The notes below the pieces were generated by a model. It saw only the letters and a list, made by a program, of their open reading frames with translations. It had not been told where the DNA came from and ran no database searches. This document shows, one piece after another, positions 1-7,575 of a DNA stretch of 41,125 nt (position 1 is its first letter; each line of letters starts with the position of its first letter). The stretch is from JOPF136 sp035272605 (GTDB lineage Bacteria; Acidobacteriota; Terriglobia; Acidiferrales; UBA7541): assembly GCA_035272605.1 (NCBI GenBank), contig DATEQM010000066.1:1-41125 (forward strand), read 5' to 3'. Made by a program: the position numbers and the translations under genes.

Positions 1-10
1 GCCTTTTGCG

Positions 11-31
11 CCCCGATTCCTTTGTCGGGGC
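11..31. terminator. GC-rich hairpin at the window edge
   Basis: CCCCGA and TCGGGG arms enclose an 8-9 nt loop. It could be the terminator of a gene lying left of the window. No T-run follows, so the assignment is weak. Confidence 0.3.
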
Positions 32-192
32 TGATCCTGCCTGTCCTGAGGCGTGTTGCCGAAGGGAGGGAATTGGCGATCGCAGATTCCGAGCCCCTCG
101 GAAAGGGCCCCTTCCGATTCCCGCCTCCGTCTTCTCCGCAACTTTCGACCTTCAACTTTCGCCCATGGACATCTCGTGTCATCATTTTTTCC

Positions 193-221
193 TTGACTCC
201 GTTAGTTTACTACGCTATACT
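193..221 (+). promoter_or_regulatory. Strong sigma70-like promoter in a gene-free region
   Basis: TTGACT (193-198), exactly 17 nt, then TATACT (216-221). Transcription would start near 228. No convincing gene follows until 877, so the product is either a long leader for the S10 peptidase or a non-coding or small-peptide transcript through the repeats at 301-702. Confidence 0.55.
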
Positions 222-300
222 CCGCGCGGGTGATTATCGATGCAGCATACAGGACCAATCCGAGACCCGCGGGGCCAATCTCTGTCTAACTCCCGTGGTA

Positions 301-671
301 TGTGCAGATCCACGCCCGGCGCTGTAAATCCCTTTCTTTTCTGCACATCCAAAATCGCCTCGCATCTGTTCATTCCACAGCAACTTAAAGGTGCCTCTTT
401 TCAAGGGTTTACTCGTTTTCTGGGCTTAACTCCTTTCGTTTCTGCAGATGCACAAAGTGGGGGGCGATACCCATGTCCAAAAGCAAATGTACTGCGGTTT
501 CCTGCCCTTCCCTGCAATTCCCCAGCCTCCAAACGTCTGTGCAAGTCGACACTCGGTCCTCAAAGGCAAATGTATGGATTCCCGTCCCCTCATATCCCGT
601 TTATTTTCAACTGCTTGTGCAAGTCCCCTCTCAATAACCCACGTGTTCTCAATCGTTTGTGCAAATTAGAG
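301..671. repeat. Six degenerate TGTGCA-centred repeats
   Basis: Related short motifs occur at 301-313 (TGTGCAGATCCAC), 337-350 (TCTGCACATCC), 439-453 (TCTGCAGATGCAC), 536-550 (TCTGTGCAAGTCGAC), 614-628 (CTTGTGCAAGTCCCC) and 655-671 (GTTTGTGCAAATTAGAG). Spacing is irregular (about 40-100 nt), so this is not a CRISPR array. The rest of 1-876 has no long conserved-looking reading frame. Confidence 0.5.
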
Positions 672-702
672 GGGGAGGGGAGTACCCCATGTTCAAAAGC
701 CA
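436..702 (+). repeat. Imperfect ~50-bp direct repeat carrying SD-ATG starts
   Basis: Copies lie at 436-486 and 653-702. Each runs from TCGTTT through a TGCA core and a G-rich Shine-Dalgarno-like stretch to TACCC(C)ATG and TCAAAAGC. The ATGs are at 473 and 689. They open short frames of 54 and 28 codons, beginning MSKSK and MFKSQ. The S10 peptidase start at 864-879 has a similar GGGGCGATAC-CATG context. The two short frames are too weak to call as genes. Confidence 0.45.
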
Positions 703-738
703 AGAGTGTGGCACTTCCCGGCTTCGCCTTGCCAGGCC

Positions 739-766
739 GAATTTCGAGTTTCGAATTTCGAGTTTC
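739..766. repeat. Exact 14-bp tandem repeat, two copies
   Basis: GAATTTCGAGTTTC occurs twice without a gap (739-752 and 753-766). It lies between the TGTGCA repeats and the S10 peptidase gene. Confidence 0.8.
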
Positions 767-876
767 GCCATTTGACTGTCTCTCACCAGTCACCGCCGTG
801 TGGCGCGCGAAACGTGGCATACTCTTCGCTCGTCCATATCAACCGGTACACCAACTCATCTCAAGGGGCGATACAC

Positions 877-2439
877 ATGACTAGCAATTGTATTCGCATT
901 GGCTTGTTCGTCCTGGCGCTGGCTGCGGCAATCCCCGCGGCCGCCTGGGCCCAGGAAACGCCGAAGGCTCCGGAGGCCAAGCCGGCCGAGCCGGCGGAAA
1001 AGAAAGAGCCGCCGAAGGAAGAGTCCTCGGTCACGGAGCACAGCATCAAAATCGGCGGGCAGACGATCAATTACACGGCTACGTTCGGCTCCATTCTCAT
1101 CAAGGACGAAAAAGACGAGCCCACGGCCCTGATTTTCTTCATCGCCTACACGAAAAGCGACGCCAAGGAAATGAGCGAGCGCCCGCTGACGTTTATCTAC
1201 AACGGCGGGCCGGGCTCGGCTTCCGCCTGGCTGCACATGGGCGCGTTCGGCCCGCGGCGCATCGTCACGGACGACGCGCACTTCACTCCGCCCGCGCCCT
1301 ACCGCCTGGTGGACAACGCTTACAGCCTCATTGACAAGACGGATGCGGTGTTCATCGATCCGGTGGGCACGGGCTTCAGTCACGCGGTGGGCAAAGCGAA
1401 GGACAAGGACTTCTGGGGCATCGACCAGGACGTCCATTCGCTCGCGCAGATGATTCGCATCTACGTCACCCGCAACAACCGCTGGAACTCCCCCAAGTAC
1501 CTGTTGGGTGAGAGCTACGGGACCTTCCGTTCCGCGGCTCTGGGGAATTATCTGCAGCAACACGACGGCATGGGGCTGAACGGGATCGTGCTGATCTCCA
1601 GCGTGCTGGACCTCAGCCAGCTCACCTTTGGGCCGGGCGACGACCGCTGCTACATCCTGTATCTGCCGAGCTACGCGGCCACCGCGTGGTACCACAAAGT
1701 GCTGAAAAATCCGCCCAGCGACCTGAACGCCTTTCTGGCCGACGCGCGAAAATTTGCCGCCGGGGAATACGCCTCTGCGTTGATGAAGGGCGCGCAGCTC
1801 TCCGACGCCGAAAAGGCCGACATGGCGAAAAAACTTTCGGCCTATACCGGACTGAGTGAAGAGTACCTGATCAAGGCCAACCTGCGCGTCAAGCTCCCGC
1901 AATTCGACGAGGAGTTGAAGCGCAGCCAGGGAGAAACCACCGGCCGGCTCGACTCGCGCTACACCGGTTACACCTACGACCTGCTGAGCGAGTATGCGGA
2001 GTACGACCCGCAATCCACGGCCATCACCAGCGCCTACACTTCCGCCATCAACGACTACATCCGGGAAGAGCTGAAATACAAGACGGACAGGAACTACAAC
2101 CTCCTCGGCGGCGAACCCGGCCGCAATTGGGACTGGAAGCGCACGGACAGCCGCCGCGGGTTCTTCCCCGGCGCTCCCAACGTGATGGATGATCTCGCGC
2201 AAGCCATGATTGCGAATCCCTATCTGCAGGTGCAGGTGGAAAACGGGCTCTACGATCTCGCCACGCCGTTTTTTGCGACCGAGTACACCATGGAACACCT
2301 CGGCCTCCCGGCAAAATTGCAAGGCCACATCAAAGAGGAGTATTACGATGCGGGGCACATGATGTACGTGAACGAAGCCTCGCTGGCAAAGTTGAAGGAG
2401 AACGTGGCGAAGTTCATGGAGAGCACGTCGCACCACTAG
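877..2439 (+). CDS. Secreted S10-family serine carboxypeptidase-like peptidase
   Basis: The 520-residue product begins with a signal peptide (hydrophobic to about residue 24, ending AAAWAQ) and a Lys/Pro/Glu-rich linker (25-50). It then has an alpha/beta-hydrolase of the S10 family. The oxyanion motif NGGPGS is at 109-114, the nucleophile in GESYG (Ser213), the acid in NGLYDLATPFF (Asp460) and the histidine in YDAGHMMY (His494), so the triad looks intact. It probably trims C-terminal residues from peptides in the periplasm or outside the cell. I chose the ATG at 877 because AAGGGG precedes it at good spacing and it opens a proper signal peptide; the frame itself is open further upstream. Confidence 0.9.
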   Translation: MTSNCIRIGLFVLALAAAIPAAAWAQETPKAPEAKPAEPAEKKEPPKEESSVTEHSIKIGGQTINYTATFGSILIKDEKDEPTALIFFIAYTKSDAKEMSERPLTFIYNGGPGSASAWLHMGAFGPRRIVTDDAHFTPPAPYRLVDNAYSLIDKTDAVFIDPVGTGFSHAVGKAKDKDFWGIDQDVHSLAQMIRIYVTRNNRWNSPKYLLGESYGTFRSAALGNYLQQHDGMGLNGIVLISSVLDLSQLTFGPGDDRCYILYLPSYAATAWYHKVLKNPPSDLNAFLADARKFAAGEYASALMKGAQLSDAEKADMAKKLSAYTGLSEEYLIKANLRVKLPQFDEELKRSQGETTGRLDSRYTGYTYDLLSEYAEYDPQSTAITSAYTSAINDYIREELKYKTDRNYNLLGGEPGRNWDWKRTDSRRGFFPGAPNVMDDLAQAMIANPYLQVQVENGLYDLATPFFATEYTMEHLGLPAKLQGHIKEEYYDAGHMMYVNEASLAKLKENVAKFMESTSHH

Positions 2440-2485
2440 ACGAGCGGCGGCACCAAGGACGGCAGCGGCACGGAGGGCAGCGCAG

Positions 2486-2926
2486 ATGAAGCTACGTTTC
2501 GGTTTTCTCTGCCTGGCGATGGCGATGGGGGGAACACCGATGCTCCGGGCGGAAAGCCCGGGCGGCCAGCAGTCTCCTCCGCAGGCTCCCAGCGCGCCGG
2601 CCCACCCTGCCGCTTCCGCTCCGGCCCAGCCGCCAGCCGCGCAGGCCGAGGAGGGCGCGCCACTAAGTAAACTGGGCCTCTCCGACGATCAGAAGAGGCA
2701 GATCCATGGGATCCGCAAGAATTCGCAACGACAAGTGCAGGCCGTGAAAAGCAACGTGTCGCTCACGCCGCAGCAGCAGGCGCAGCAGGTTCGCCAGATC
2801 CGCCGCGCAGCGATGCAACAGGTGGATGGCGTGCTCACTCCGGAACAGCGCGAGAAATACGACGCCTGGCGCCGCGCGCACCAGCGGCGCCGCCATCCGC
2901 CACCCCCGAAGCCGGAGGGTGCCTAG
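2486..2926 (+). CDS. Periplasmic Spy/LTXXQ-like small protein
   Basis: A 146-residue protein with a signal peptide (residues 1 to about 22), a Pro/Ala-rich linker (25-55) and a helical, Gln/Arg-rich domain. In that domain LSLTPQQQAQQ-like and GVLTPEQREKYDAW segments resemble the LTxxQ repeats of the Spy/CpxP family. Members act as periplasmic chaperones or metal/stress sensors; the precise role here is not visible. The tail is Arg-, His- and Pro-rich. It lies 46 nt after the S10 peptidase in the same direction with a GGAGGG upstream, so co-transcription is likely. A strong hairpin follows at 2944-2980. Confidence 0.7.
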   Translation: MKLRFGFLCLAMAMGGTPMLRAESPGGQQSPPQAPSAPAHPAASAPAQPPAAQAEEGAPLSKLGLSDDQKRQIHGIRKNSQRQVQAVKSNVSLTPQQQAQQVRQIRRAAMQQVDGVLTPEQREKYDAWRRAHQRRRHPPPPKPEGA

Positions 2927-2943
2927 CCGAGCCGCGCAGGTTG

Positions 2944-2980
2944 AGAGGCGCCGGCAGGAGCGCTGCCTGCGCGCCTCTTT
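2944..2980 (+). terminator. Intrinsic-type terminator after the LTXXQ-like gene
   Basis: The outer stem is AGAGGCGC (2944-2951) with GCGCCTCT (2971-2978). An inner GGCAG/CTGCC stem extends it, and TT follows. It would end the S10-LTXXQ transcript and separates it from the amidase gene. Confidence 0.55.
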
Positions 2981-3000
2981 CTGCTATCCTTTCAAGCGGA

Positions 3001-3876
3001 ATGCCGGGAGAGAGGACCGCGCGCACGGCTGTCGTATTCGGAATCATCGTTTCGCTGGCCACTCTGAGCGGGGCGCAGGGAGAGGCGCGAACGAGAGCGA
3101 GATTCGCAGACGCTCGCGCCGCGGCGCAGTCTCCCCTGCCCCCGCACGCTTCCCCGCCGCCACAGACAGGACCGGCACCTCTTCCTGTGAGGCCAGTAGC
3201 GCCGCCCGCTCAGATCGCGCAGGCTGGGAAACCCGTGATTCCGGCTCCGGTGGTGGTGATCCTGGATCCGGCGCACGGCGGGACCGACAGCGGCGCGCAC
3301 GGCGGCTCCGAAGACGAAAACGCGGTCGAAAAGGACCTGGTCCTGGCGATTGCCCAGAACATGCGGCGCGAGATGGAGCGCCAGGGCGTGCGCGTGGTGC
3401 TGACGCGCCAGGGTGATGTGACGCTCTCGCTGAATGATCGCGCGGCGCTCGCGAACGGCATCGGTTCCGGCTTCTTCGTGACCCTCCACGTCGCTTCCAC
3501 CGGACAGCCGAACACCGCGCAGGCCTATTCGTTCGGCACACCGCTGGGCAGCGCGCCACCGGTATTCCCCCCGCGGGCCCTCGGCATCGAGGCGGTGCCC
3601 TGGGACAACGCGCAGGCCGCGTATCTGGTTCCCAGCCGGCGGCTGGCGGAACTTCTCCAGGTGGAACTCGCGCAGAAGCTGGGGGGCTCCCCGGATATTC
3701 CGCAGTTCGCCCAGGTGCGCCAGTTGCGAATTGTGGCGCATCCGGCCGTGGCGATCGAACTGTCGAGCGTGGCGGAAGATGACCCCGAGTCGCTCGAGAA
3801 GGCGGCTGTGCCCCTGGCGAATGCGCTGGTGCGCGCCATCGCCGCCTATCGCCAGCCCGTCGAGGCGCGGCCCTGA
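3001..3876 (+). CDS. N-acetylmuramoyl-L-alanine amidase (Amidase_3)
   Basis: This zinc amidase, 291 residues long, cleaves the bond between N-acetylmuramic acid and L-alanine in peptidoglycan. After a signal peptide (about 8-27) and a Pro/Ala-rich linker (40-80), the catalytic domain starts at VVVILDPAHGG. Zinc ligands are His92, Glu110 (in NAVEKDL) and His163 (in TLHVAST); Glu253 in the AIELSS segment fits the catalytic glutamate. I chose ATG 3001; the frame opens earlier with TTG at 2941, but that lies inside the preceding terminator. An extended -10 (TGCTATCCT, 2982-2990) just upstream suggests a very short leader. The stop overlaps the next start by one base, so it is coupled to the GerMN gene. 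Confidence 0.87.
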   Translation: MPGERTARTAVVFGIIVSLATLSGAQGEARTRARFADARAAAQSPLPPHASPPPQTGPAPLPVRPVAPPAQIAQAGKPVIPAPVVVILDPAHGGTDSGAHGGSEDENAVEKDLVLAIAQNMRREMERQGVRVVLTRQGDVTLSLNDRAALANGIGSGFFVTLHVASTGQPNTAQAYSFGTPLGSAPPVFPPRALGIEAVPWDNAQAAYLVPSRRLAELLQVELAQKLGGSPDIPQFAQVRQLRIVAHPAVAIELSSVAEDDPESLEKAAVPLANALVRAIAAYRQPVEARP

Positions 3877-4595
3877 TGTCGCGCGCCTTCCGCATCACGC
3901 TGCTGCTGCTTCTGCTGGCCGTACTGGCCGGGTTGTACGAGCTTCCGGTGCTGCGCAGGCAGCTCGCGCGGTCCGGACAGCAGGAGCAAACCGAGGAGCA
4001 GGCCCGGCGCGAGGTGATCCGTGCCGGGAGCGAAGGGCACCAGGAAAAGAAGGAAAAAATCGCCCTCTTCTGGCTCTCGGCAGACGACCCGCGGGAACTG
4101 GCTGCGGTGGAAACGCCGTTGCTGCTGGGCGCCGACCCAGTGGAACGCGCGCGCGTGGCGCTGGAGGCCCTGATCACCAGCGCGCCCACGCCGGAGCAAC
4201 GCCCGCTGCCGCTGGAAACCTCCCTGCTCGAGTTTTACCTGCTGCCAGACGGGACCGCGGTGGCGGACTTTTCCGATGCGCTCTCACACGAAATTCCCTC
4301 CGGGATTTCCTCCGAACAACTCGCGGTGGACGCCGTCGTGCGCACCTTGCATGCCGCGGTGCCGCAGGCGCGCCGGCTGAAAATCCTGATCGGCGGTCAG
4401 GAAGTGGAAACGCTGGCGGGGCACGTGGACCTGACGAGCGCGTTCGATCTCAGCGCGATGCGTTCCGCCGCGCCCGCGCCGGCCCTTCCCGCTCCCGCGG
4501 CCGGACCCCCGGCGCCGGCGCAACCGGGAAAATCTCCTGCGCCGGAGGAGAAGAAGACGCCGCCCGCTCCGAAGCCGCGCGAAGGCGAGCGTTGA
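3876..4595 (+). CDS. GerMN-domain membrane-anchored envelope protein
   Basis: The 239-residue product has one N-terminal membrane segment (about 7-24), a charged linker, a GerMN domain (about 55-190; EFYLLPDGTAVADFSDAL, then TLHAAVPQARRLKILIGGQEVETLAGHVDL) and a Pro/Ala/Lys-rich tail. GerMN is named after Bacillus GerM and occurs in envelope proteins of non-sporulating bacteria too; here it probably works with the amidase it overlaps (TGATG at 3874-3878). Amidase, GerMN, rph and rdgB in a row echo the gerM-rph-rdgB order of Bacillus. A role in spores is not implied. Confidence 0.8.
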   Translation: MSRAFRITLLLLLLAVLAGLYELPVLRRQLARSGQQEQTEEQARREVIRAGSEGHQEKKEKIALFWLSADDPRELAAVETPLLLGADPVERARVALEALITSAPTPEQRPLPLETSLLEFYLLPDGTAVADFSDALSHEIPSGISSEQLAVDAVVRTLHAAVPQARRLKILIGGQEVETLAGHVDLTSAFDLSAMRSAAPAPALPAPAAGPPAPAQPGKSPAPEEKKTPPAPKPREGER

Positions 4596-4669
4596 CGGGA
4601 CGCGGCGCGGCGGGCAGACTGGGACGCGACGCTGGACGGAAAAGGTTCTGACCGGGCTTTGGAGGAATA

Positions 4670-5404
4670 GTGCGCAACGACGGACGCGCCTCGAATCAGT
4701 TGCGGCCGGTGAGGTTCACGCCGGACTTCATCCCCAACGCGGAAGGCAGCGTGCTCATCGAGGTGGGAAGCACCCGGGTGATCTGCACGGCGAGCCTGGA
4801 GGACGGCGTGCCTTCGTTCCTGAAAGGCTCTGGAAAGGGCTGGGTGACCAGCGAGTACGGCATGCTGCCGCGGGCCACCGAATCGCGCACGCAGCGCGAA
4901 GCCTCGCGCGGGCGGGCTTCCGGGCGCACGCTCGAGATCCAGCGCCTGATTGGACGTTCCCTCCGCGCGGTCTTGGATGGCGCCGCCCTGGGCGAACGCA
5001 CCGTATGGATTGACTGCGACGTGATCCAGGCGGACGGCGGGACGCGCACGGCTGCGATCACCGGGGCGTTCGTGGCGCTGGCGCTGGCGTTTGAGCGCAT
5101 GGTGGCGGCCAACCTGCTGCGCGCCATCCCGCTAAGGGATTCGGTGGCGGCGACCAGCGTGGGGATTGTGGACGGCGAATGCCTGCTGGACCTGTGTTAC
5201 GAAGAAGATTCGCGCGCCGCCGTGGACATGAACGTGGTCATGACCGGTCGTGGAGAATTCGTGGAGCTGCAGGCCACGGGCGAGGGGCGTCCGTTCGCCG
5301 GGCCGGAACTCGACCGGCTGCTGGAACTCGCCGCGCAGGGCGTGCAGAAACTCTCCGAGGCGCAGCAAGACCTGCTGCAGATGGACTTCCGTGGCCGGCG
5401 CTAG
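4670..5404 (+). CDS. rph: Ribonuclease PH
   Basis: RNase PH is a phosphate-dependent 3' exoribonuclease that trims tRNA precursors, releasing nucleoside diphosphates. The 244-residue product is of the usual family length. It opens with RNDGRASNQLRPV, followed by the GSVLIEVGSTRVICTASLE strand, SEYGMLPRAT, an Arg-rich RASGRTLEIQRLIGRSLRAV segment and the phosphate-site region DCDVIQADGGTRTAAITG. The GTG start at 4670 has a good GGAGG at 4661-4665. The 3' end overlaps rdgB, so the two are translationally coupled. Confidence 0.96.
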   Translation: MRNDGRASNQLRPVRFTPDFIPNAEGSVLIEVGSTRVICTASLEDGVPSFLKGSGKGWVTSEYGMLPRATESRTQREASRGRASGRTLEIQRLIGRSLRAVLDGAALGERTVWIDCDVIQADGGTRTAAITGAFVALALAFERMVAANLLRAIPLRDSVAATSVGIVDGECLLDLCYEEDSRAAVDMNVVMTGRGEFVELQATGEGRPFAGPELDRLLELAAQGVQKLSEAQQDLLQMDFRGRR

Positions 5405-5993
5405 GCTGCTGGTAGCATCTTCCAACCGGCACAAACTCGAAGAATTCCGCGAGCTTGCGGCCGGCTCCGGCCTCACGCTCGATTTTCTGCCCGGATTCGA
5501 TTCGCTCGCCGCGTTCGACGAATCAGCGGAGACATTTGCGGAGAACGCGGCGGGAAAAGCGATCCATTACAGCCGTGGCAGCGCGGAGGGCGTGATGGCG
5601 GACGATTCCGGGCTGGTCGTGCCGGCACTGGGCGGCGCGCCGGGGGTGCGCTCGAGCCGCTACGCGGGGCCGGAAGGGGACGCGGGCAGAAACATTCGGA
5701 AGCTGCTCGAGGCTCTGGCTGGGAAGAAGGGCCAGGATCGCGAGGCACGATTCGTGTGCGTGCTGGCGCTGGCACGGGCAGGGCGCGTGGAGGCGGTCTT
5801 TTCCGCCGCAGTCGCGGGAACCATTCTGGAGGCTCCGCGAGGCGCCGGGGGATTTGGATACGATCCTGTATTCCTCCATGAGCCTGCGGGAAAGACATTT
5901 GCGGAGTTGCCGCGCGAAGAGAAGAACCGCCTGAGCCATCGCGGGCGCGCGTTTCGCAAGCTCGTGGCGTACCTGAAGGAGAGCCCGCAATGA
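5391..5993 (+). CDS. rdgB: dITP/XTP pyrophosphatase (HAM1/RdgB)
   Basis: The enzyme hydrolyses dITP, ITP and XTP to monophosphates plus pyrophosphate, keeping deaminated purines out of DNA and RNA. The 200-residue product has the family signature: LLVASSNRHKLEEF at the N-terminus, MADDSGL (about 69-75) with the metal-binding acidic pair, GFGYDPVF, and the C-terminal SHRGRAF. Start choice is GTG at 5391, inside rph, giving a 14-nt overlap. The frame continues further upstream within rph, but the family begins just at this point. It belongs to the same operon as rph. Confidence 0.95.
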   Translation: MAGARLLVASSNRHKLEEFRELAAGSGLTLDFLPGFDSLAAFDESAETFAENAAGKAIHYSRGSAEGVMADDSGLVVPALGGAPGVRSSRYAGPEGDAGRNIRKLLEALAGKKGQDREARFVCVLALARAGRVEAVFSAAVAGTILEAPRGAGGFGYDPVFLHEPAGKTFAELPREEKNRLSHRGRAFRKLVAYLKESPQ

Positions 5994-6045
5994 GAATCGC
6001 CCGCCCGCCGAATCGCGTGGGGAAACGGAAGCGCGCGGCGGCCTG

Positions 6046-6054
6046 TGCTATAGT
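6046..6054 (+). promoter_or_regulatory. Extended -10 promoter of nth, near-leaderless
   Basis: TGCTATAGT combines a TG extension with TATAGT (6049-6054). The ATG of nth is at 6063, so transcription would start within about two bases of the start codon. No Shine-Dalgarno is visible. Confidence 0.5.
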
Positions 6055-6062
6055 CCCGCGCT

Positions 6063-6836
6063 ATGGCACGGAAGGAGACGGTGAAGCAATCCCGCCGGGG
6101 CGGAACGAGGAAAAGCGGCGGCAAGTCCGCGCACTCCCGATCGCGCTCCACCGCGCGGGCTAAAGCGCGGCACGACCAAGGCGCGGCAGCAGCCAAAGGG
6201 ACCTCGCCCGCGCGGGTCCGGGCGATTCTGGAGAAGCTGGACGAGGCCTACCCCGCGGCGACCTGCGCCTTGCACCACGATAATCCCTTCCAACTGCTCA
6301 TCTCCACGATTCTCTCGGCCCAGTGCACGGATGAGCGTGTGAACCAGGTGACCGCGACGCTTTTTCCGAAATATCCCTCGCCGGAAGCCTTCGCCTACGC
6401 CAATCCCCGGGAACTCGAAAAAGAAATCCGTCCCACTGGATTTTTCCGCAACAAGACGAAATCGGTGATGGGCGCGAGCAAACTGATCGTGGAAGGTTTC
6501 GGCGGAAAAGTGCCGCAGACCATGGAGGAGTTGCTCACGCTGCCGGGCGTGGCCCGCAAGACGGCCAACGTGGTGCTCGGCACGGCCTTCGGCGTGGCCT
6601 GCGGCGTGGTGGTGGATACGCACGTACAGCGCCTCGCCGGGCGCCTCGACCTCTCCCGCCAGCAAGACCCCAAAAAGATCGAGCAGGACCTGATGCGCGT
6701 GATTCCGCAGGACCGCTGGATTCTCTTCTCGCACCAGCTCATCTGGCATGGGCGCCGAGTTTGCCAGGCGCGGAAGCCGCGCTGCGCCGAGTGCAATCTG
6801 GAAAGCCTCTGCTACTCGAAGGACAAAGTGGTCTGA
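6063..6836 (+). CDS. nth: Endonuclease III
   Basis: A DNA glycosylase/AP lyase that removes oxidised pyrimidines in base-excision repair. The 257-residue product has a basic, Arg/Lys/Ser-rich extension (1-45) absent from the short E. coli enzyme. The glycosylase fold follows, with a helix-hairpin-helix at LPGVARKTANVV (catalytic Lys166), Asp185 in VVVDTHV, and a 4Fe-4S cluster of four cysteines (234, 241, 244, 250; C-x6-C-x2-C-x5-C). All catalytic and cluster residues are present. The ATG lies directly behind an extended -10 element, so the mRNA is probably leaderless. A long N-terminal tail also occurs in other GC-rich bacteria. Confidence 0.96.
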   Translation: MARKETVKQSRRGGTRKSGGKSAHSRSRSTARAKARHDQGAAAAKGTSPARVRAILEKLDEAYPAATCALHHDNPFQLLISTILSAQCTDERVNQVTATLFPKYPSPEAFAYANPRELEKEIRPTGFFRNKTKSVMGASKLIVEGFGGKVPQTMEELLTLPGVARKTANVVLGTAFGVACGVVVDTHVQRLAGRLDLSRQQDPKKIEQDLMRVIPQDRWILFSHQLIWHGRRVCQARKPRCAECNLESLCYSKDKVV

Positions 6837-6885
6837 ACGGGACGGCCCGCCGCTTCCGCGAGCTCCTCTATCCATTCCTCCTTCC

Positions 6886-6914
6886 TTTACCTCCGGATTC
6901 TATGGCGCTATAGT
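6886..6914 (+). promoter_or_regulatory. Promoter of the dUTPase-like gene
   Basis: TTTACC (6886-6891), 17 nt, TATAGT (6909-6914). Transcription would start near 6921. A GAGGAG at 6941-6946 then serves the ATG at 6956. Confidence 0.5.
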
Positions 6915-6955
6915 TGCCGCGGCCTGGGGTCCCGGCAACAGAGGAGACAGCGGAC

Positions 6956-7486
6956 ATGGAACCAGTGACCGGACGGGACGCGGTGGCACGGCTGACGGGC
7001 CTGATCAGCCCGAAATATCAAGTGCACGGCTATGCGATTGACCTGACGGCAAAGCAGATTTACGGCGTAGATCCGACCGGCCAGGTGGACTTCGGCGGCA
7101 CGGAGTATGCCCCGAGCGCGCGCGTGCCGGTGGCCTCGCTCCGGCGGAACCGTGAGGACAAGTACGAGTGGTGGGATCTGGCCCGTGGCTGTTACCTGCT
7201 GGAATTCAACGAAGGCCTGCGGCTGGCGGAAAACGAAATTGCAATCATCGAGCCGGACGACCGCCTGCTCCGCTGCGGCGCCATGCATGCCATGACGTTT
7301 CTGCGCGGCCAGGGCGAACGAATGGAAACCCTGCTGGTGGTCGGAACGATGAGCGTGCTGATCAAACAGAACGCGCGGGTTTCGCGCCTACGGGTGTTCC
7401 GCTTCGGCTCTCCCCCGGCAGCGGCGACGGCCGGCGGCGCTGGCGGAAAAAAGAAGGCGGCGGCGCGGAAGAAGACGCGGCGATAA
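6956..7486 (+). CDS. dUTPase/dCTP-deaminase-fold protein, possibly non-catalytic
   Basis: The 176-residue product resembles the trimeric dUTPase/dCTP deaminase fold: GYAIDLTAKQIY at the start, then a YLLEFNEGLRLAENEIAIIEPDDRLLRCGA segment like the family's strand pair and S-x-x-R-x-G motif, and a closing LLVVGTMSVLIKQNARVSRLRVF like the late beta strands. The catalytic region expected between them (the GWxDxG(Y/F)xG stretch) is not recognisable; FLRGQGERME occupies its place. The C-terminus is a Gly/Ala/Lys/Arg-rich tail (about 150-176). I infer a structural relative that may bind rather than hydrolyse nucleotides. Start ATG 6956 is set by GAGGAG at 6941-6946 and by the promoter above. Confidence 0.6.
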   Translation: MEPVTGRDAVARLTGLISPKYQVHGYAIDLTAKQIYGVDPTGQVDFGGTEYAPSARVPVASLRRNREDKYEWWDLARGCYLLEFNEGLRLAENEIAIIEPDDRLLRCGAMHAMTFLRGQGERMETLLVVGTMSVLIKQNARVSRLRVFRFGSPPAAATAGGAGGKKKAAARKKTRR

Positions 7487-7575
7487 CGGCCCAGCGCGCG
7501 CACCGCGCAGATGCGCCAGTTGACGCGGCAATGTGCGCACAGTCTAAAAGCCTGTGCTACTTCGCCCGCGCCCTG

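Noticed and set aside
301..671. CRISPR array
   Set aside because: Motifs are short and degenerate with irregular spacing; no spacers of equal length and no cas genes are present.
856..2436. Long antisense frame opposite the S10 peptidase
   Set aside because: It mirrors a well-supported gene and its translation is low-complexity Val/Arg/Gly-rich, as expected from GC-rich codon bias.
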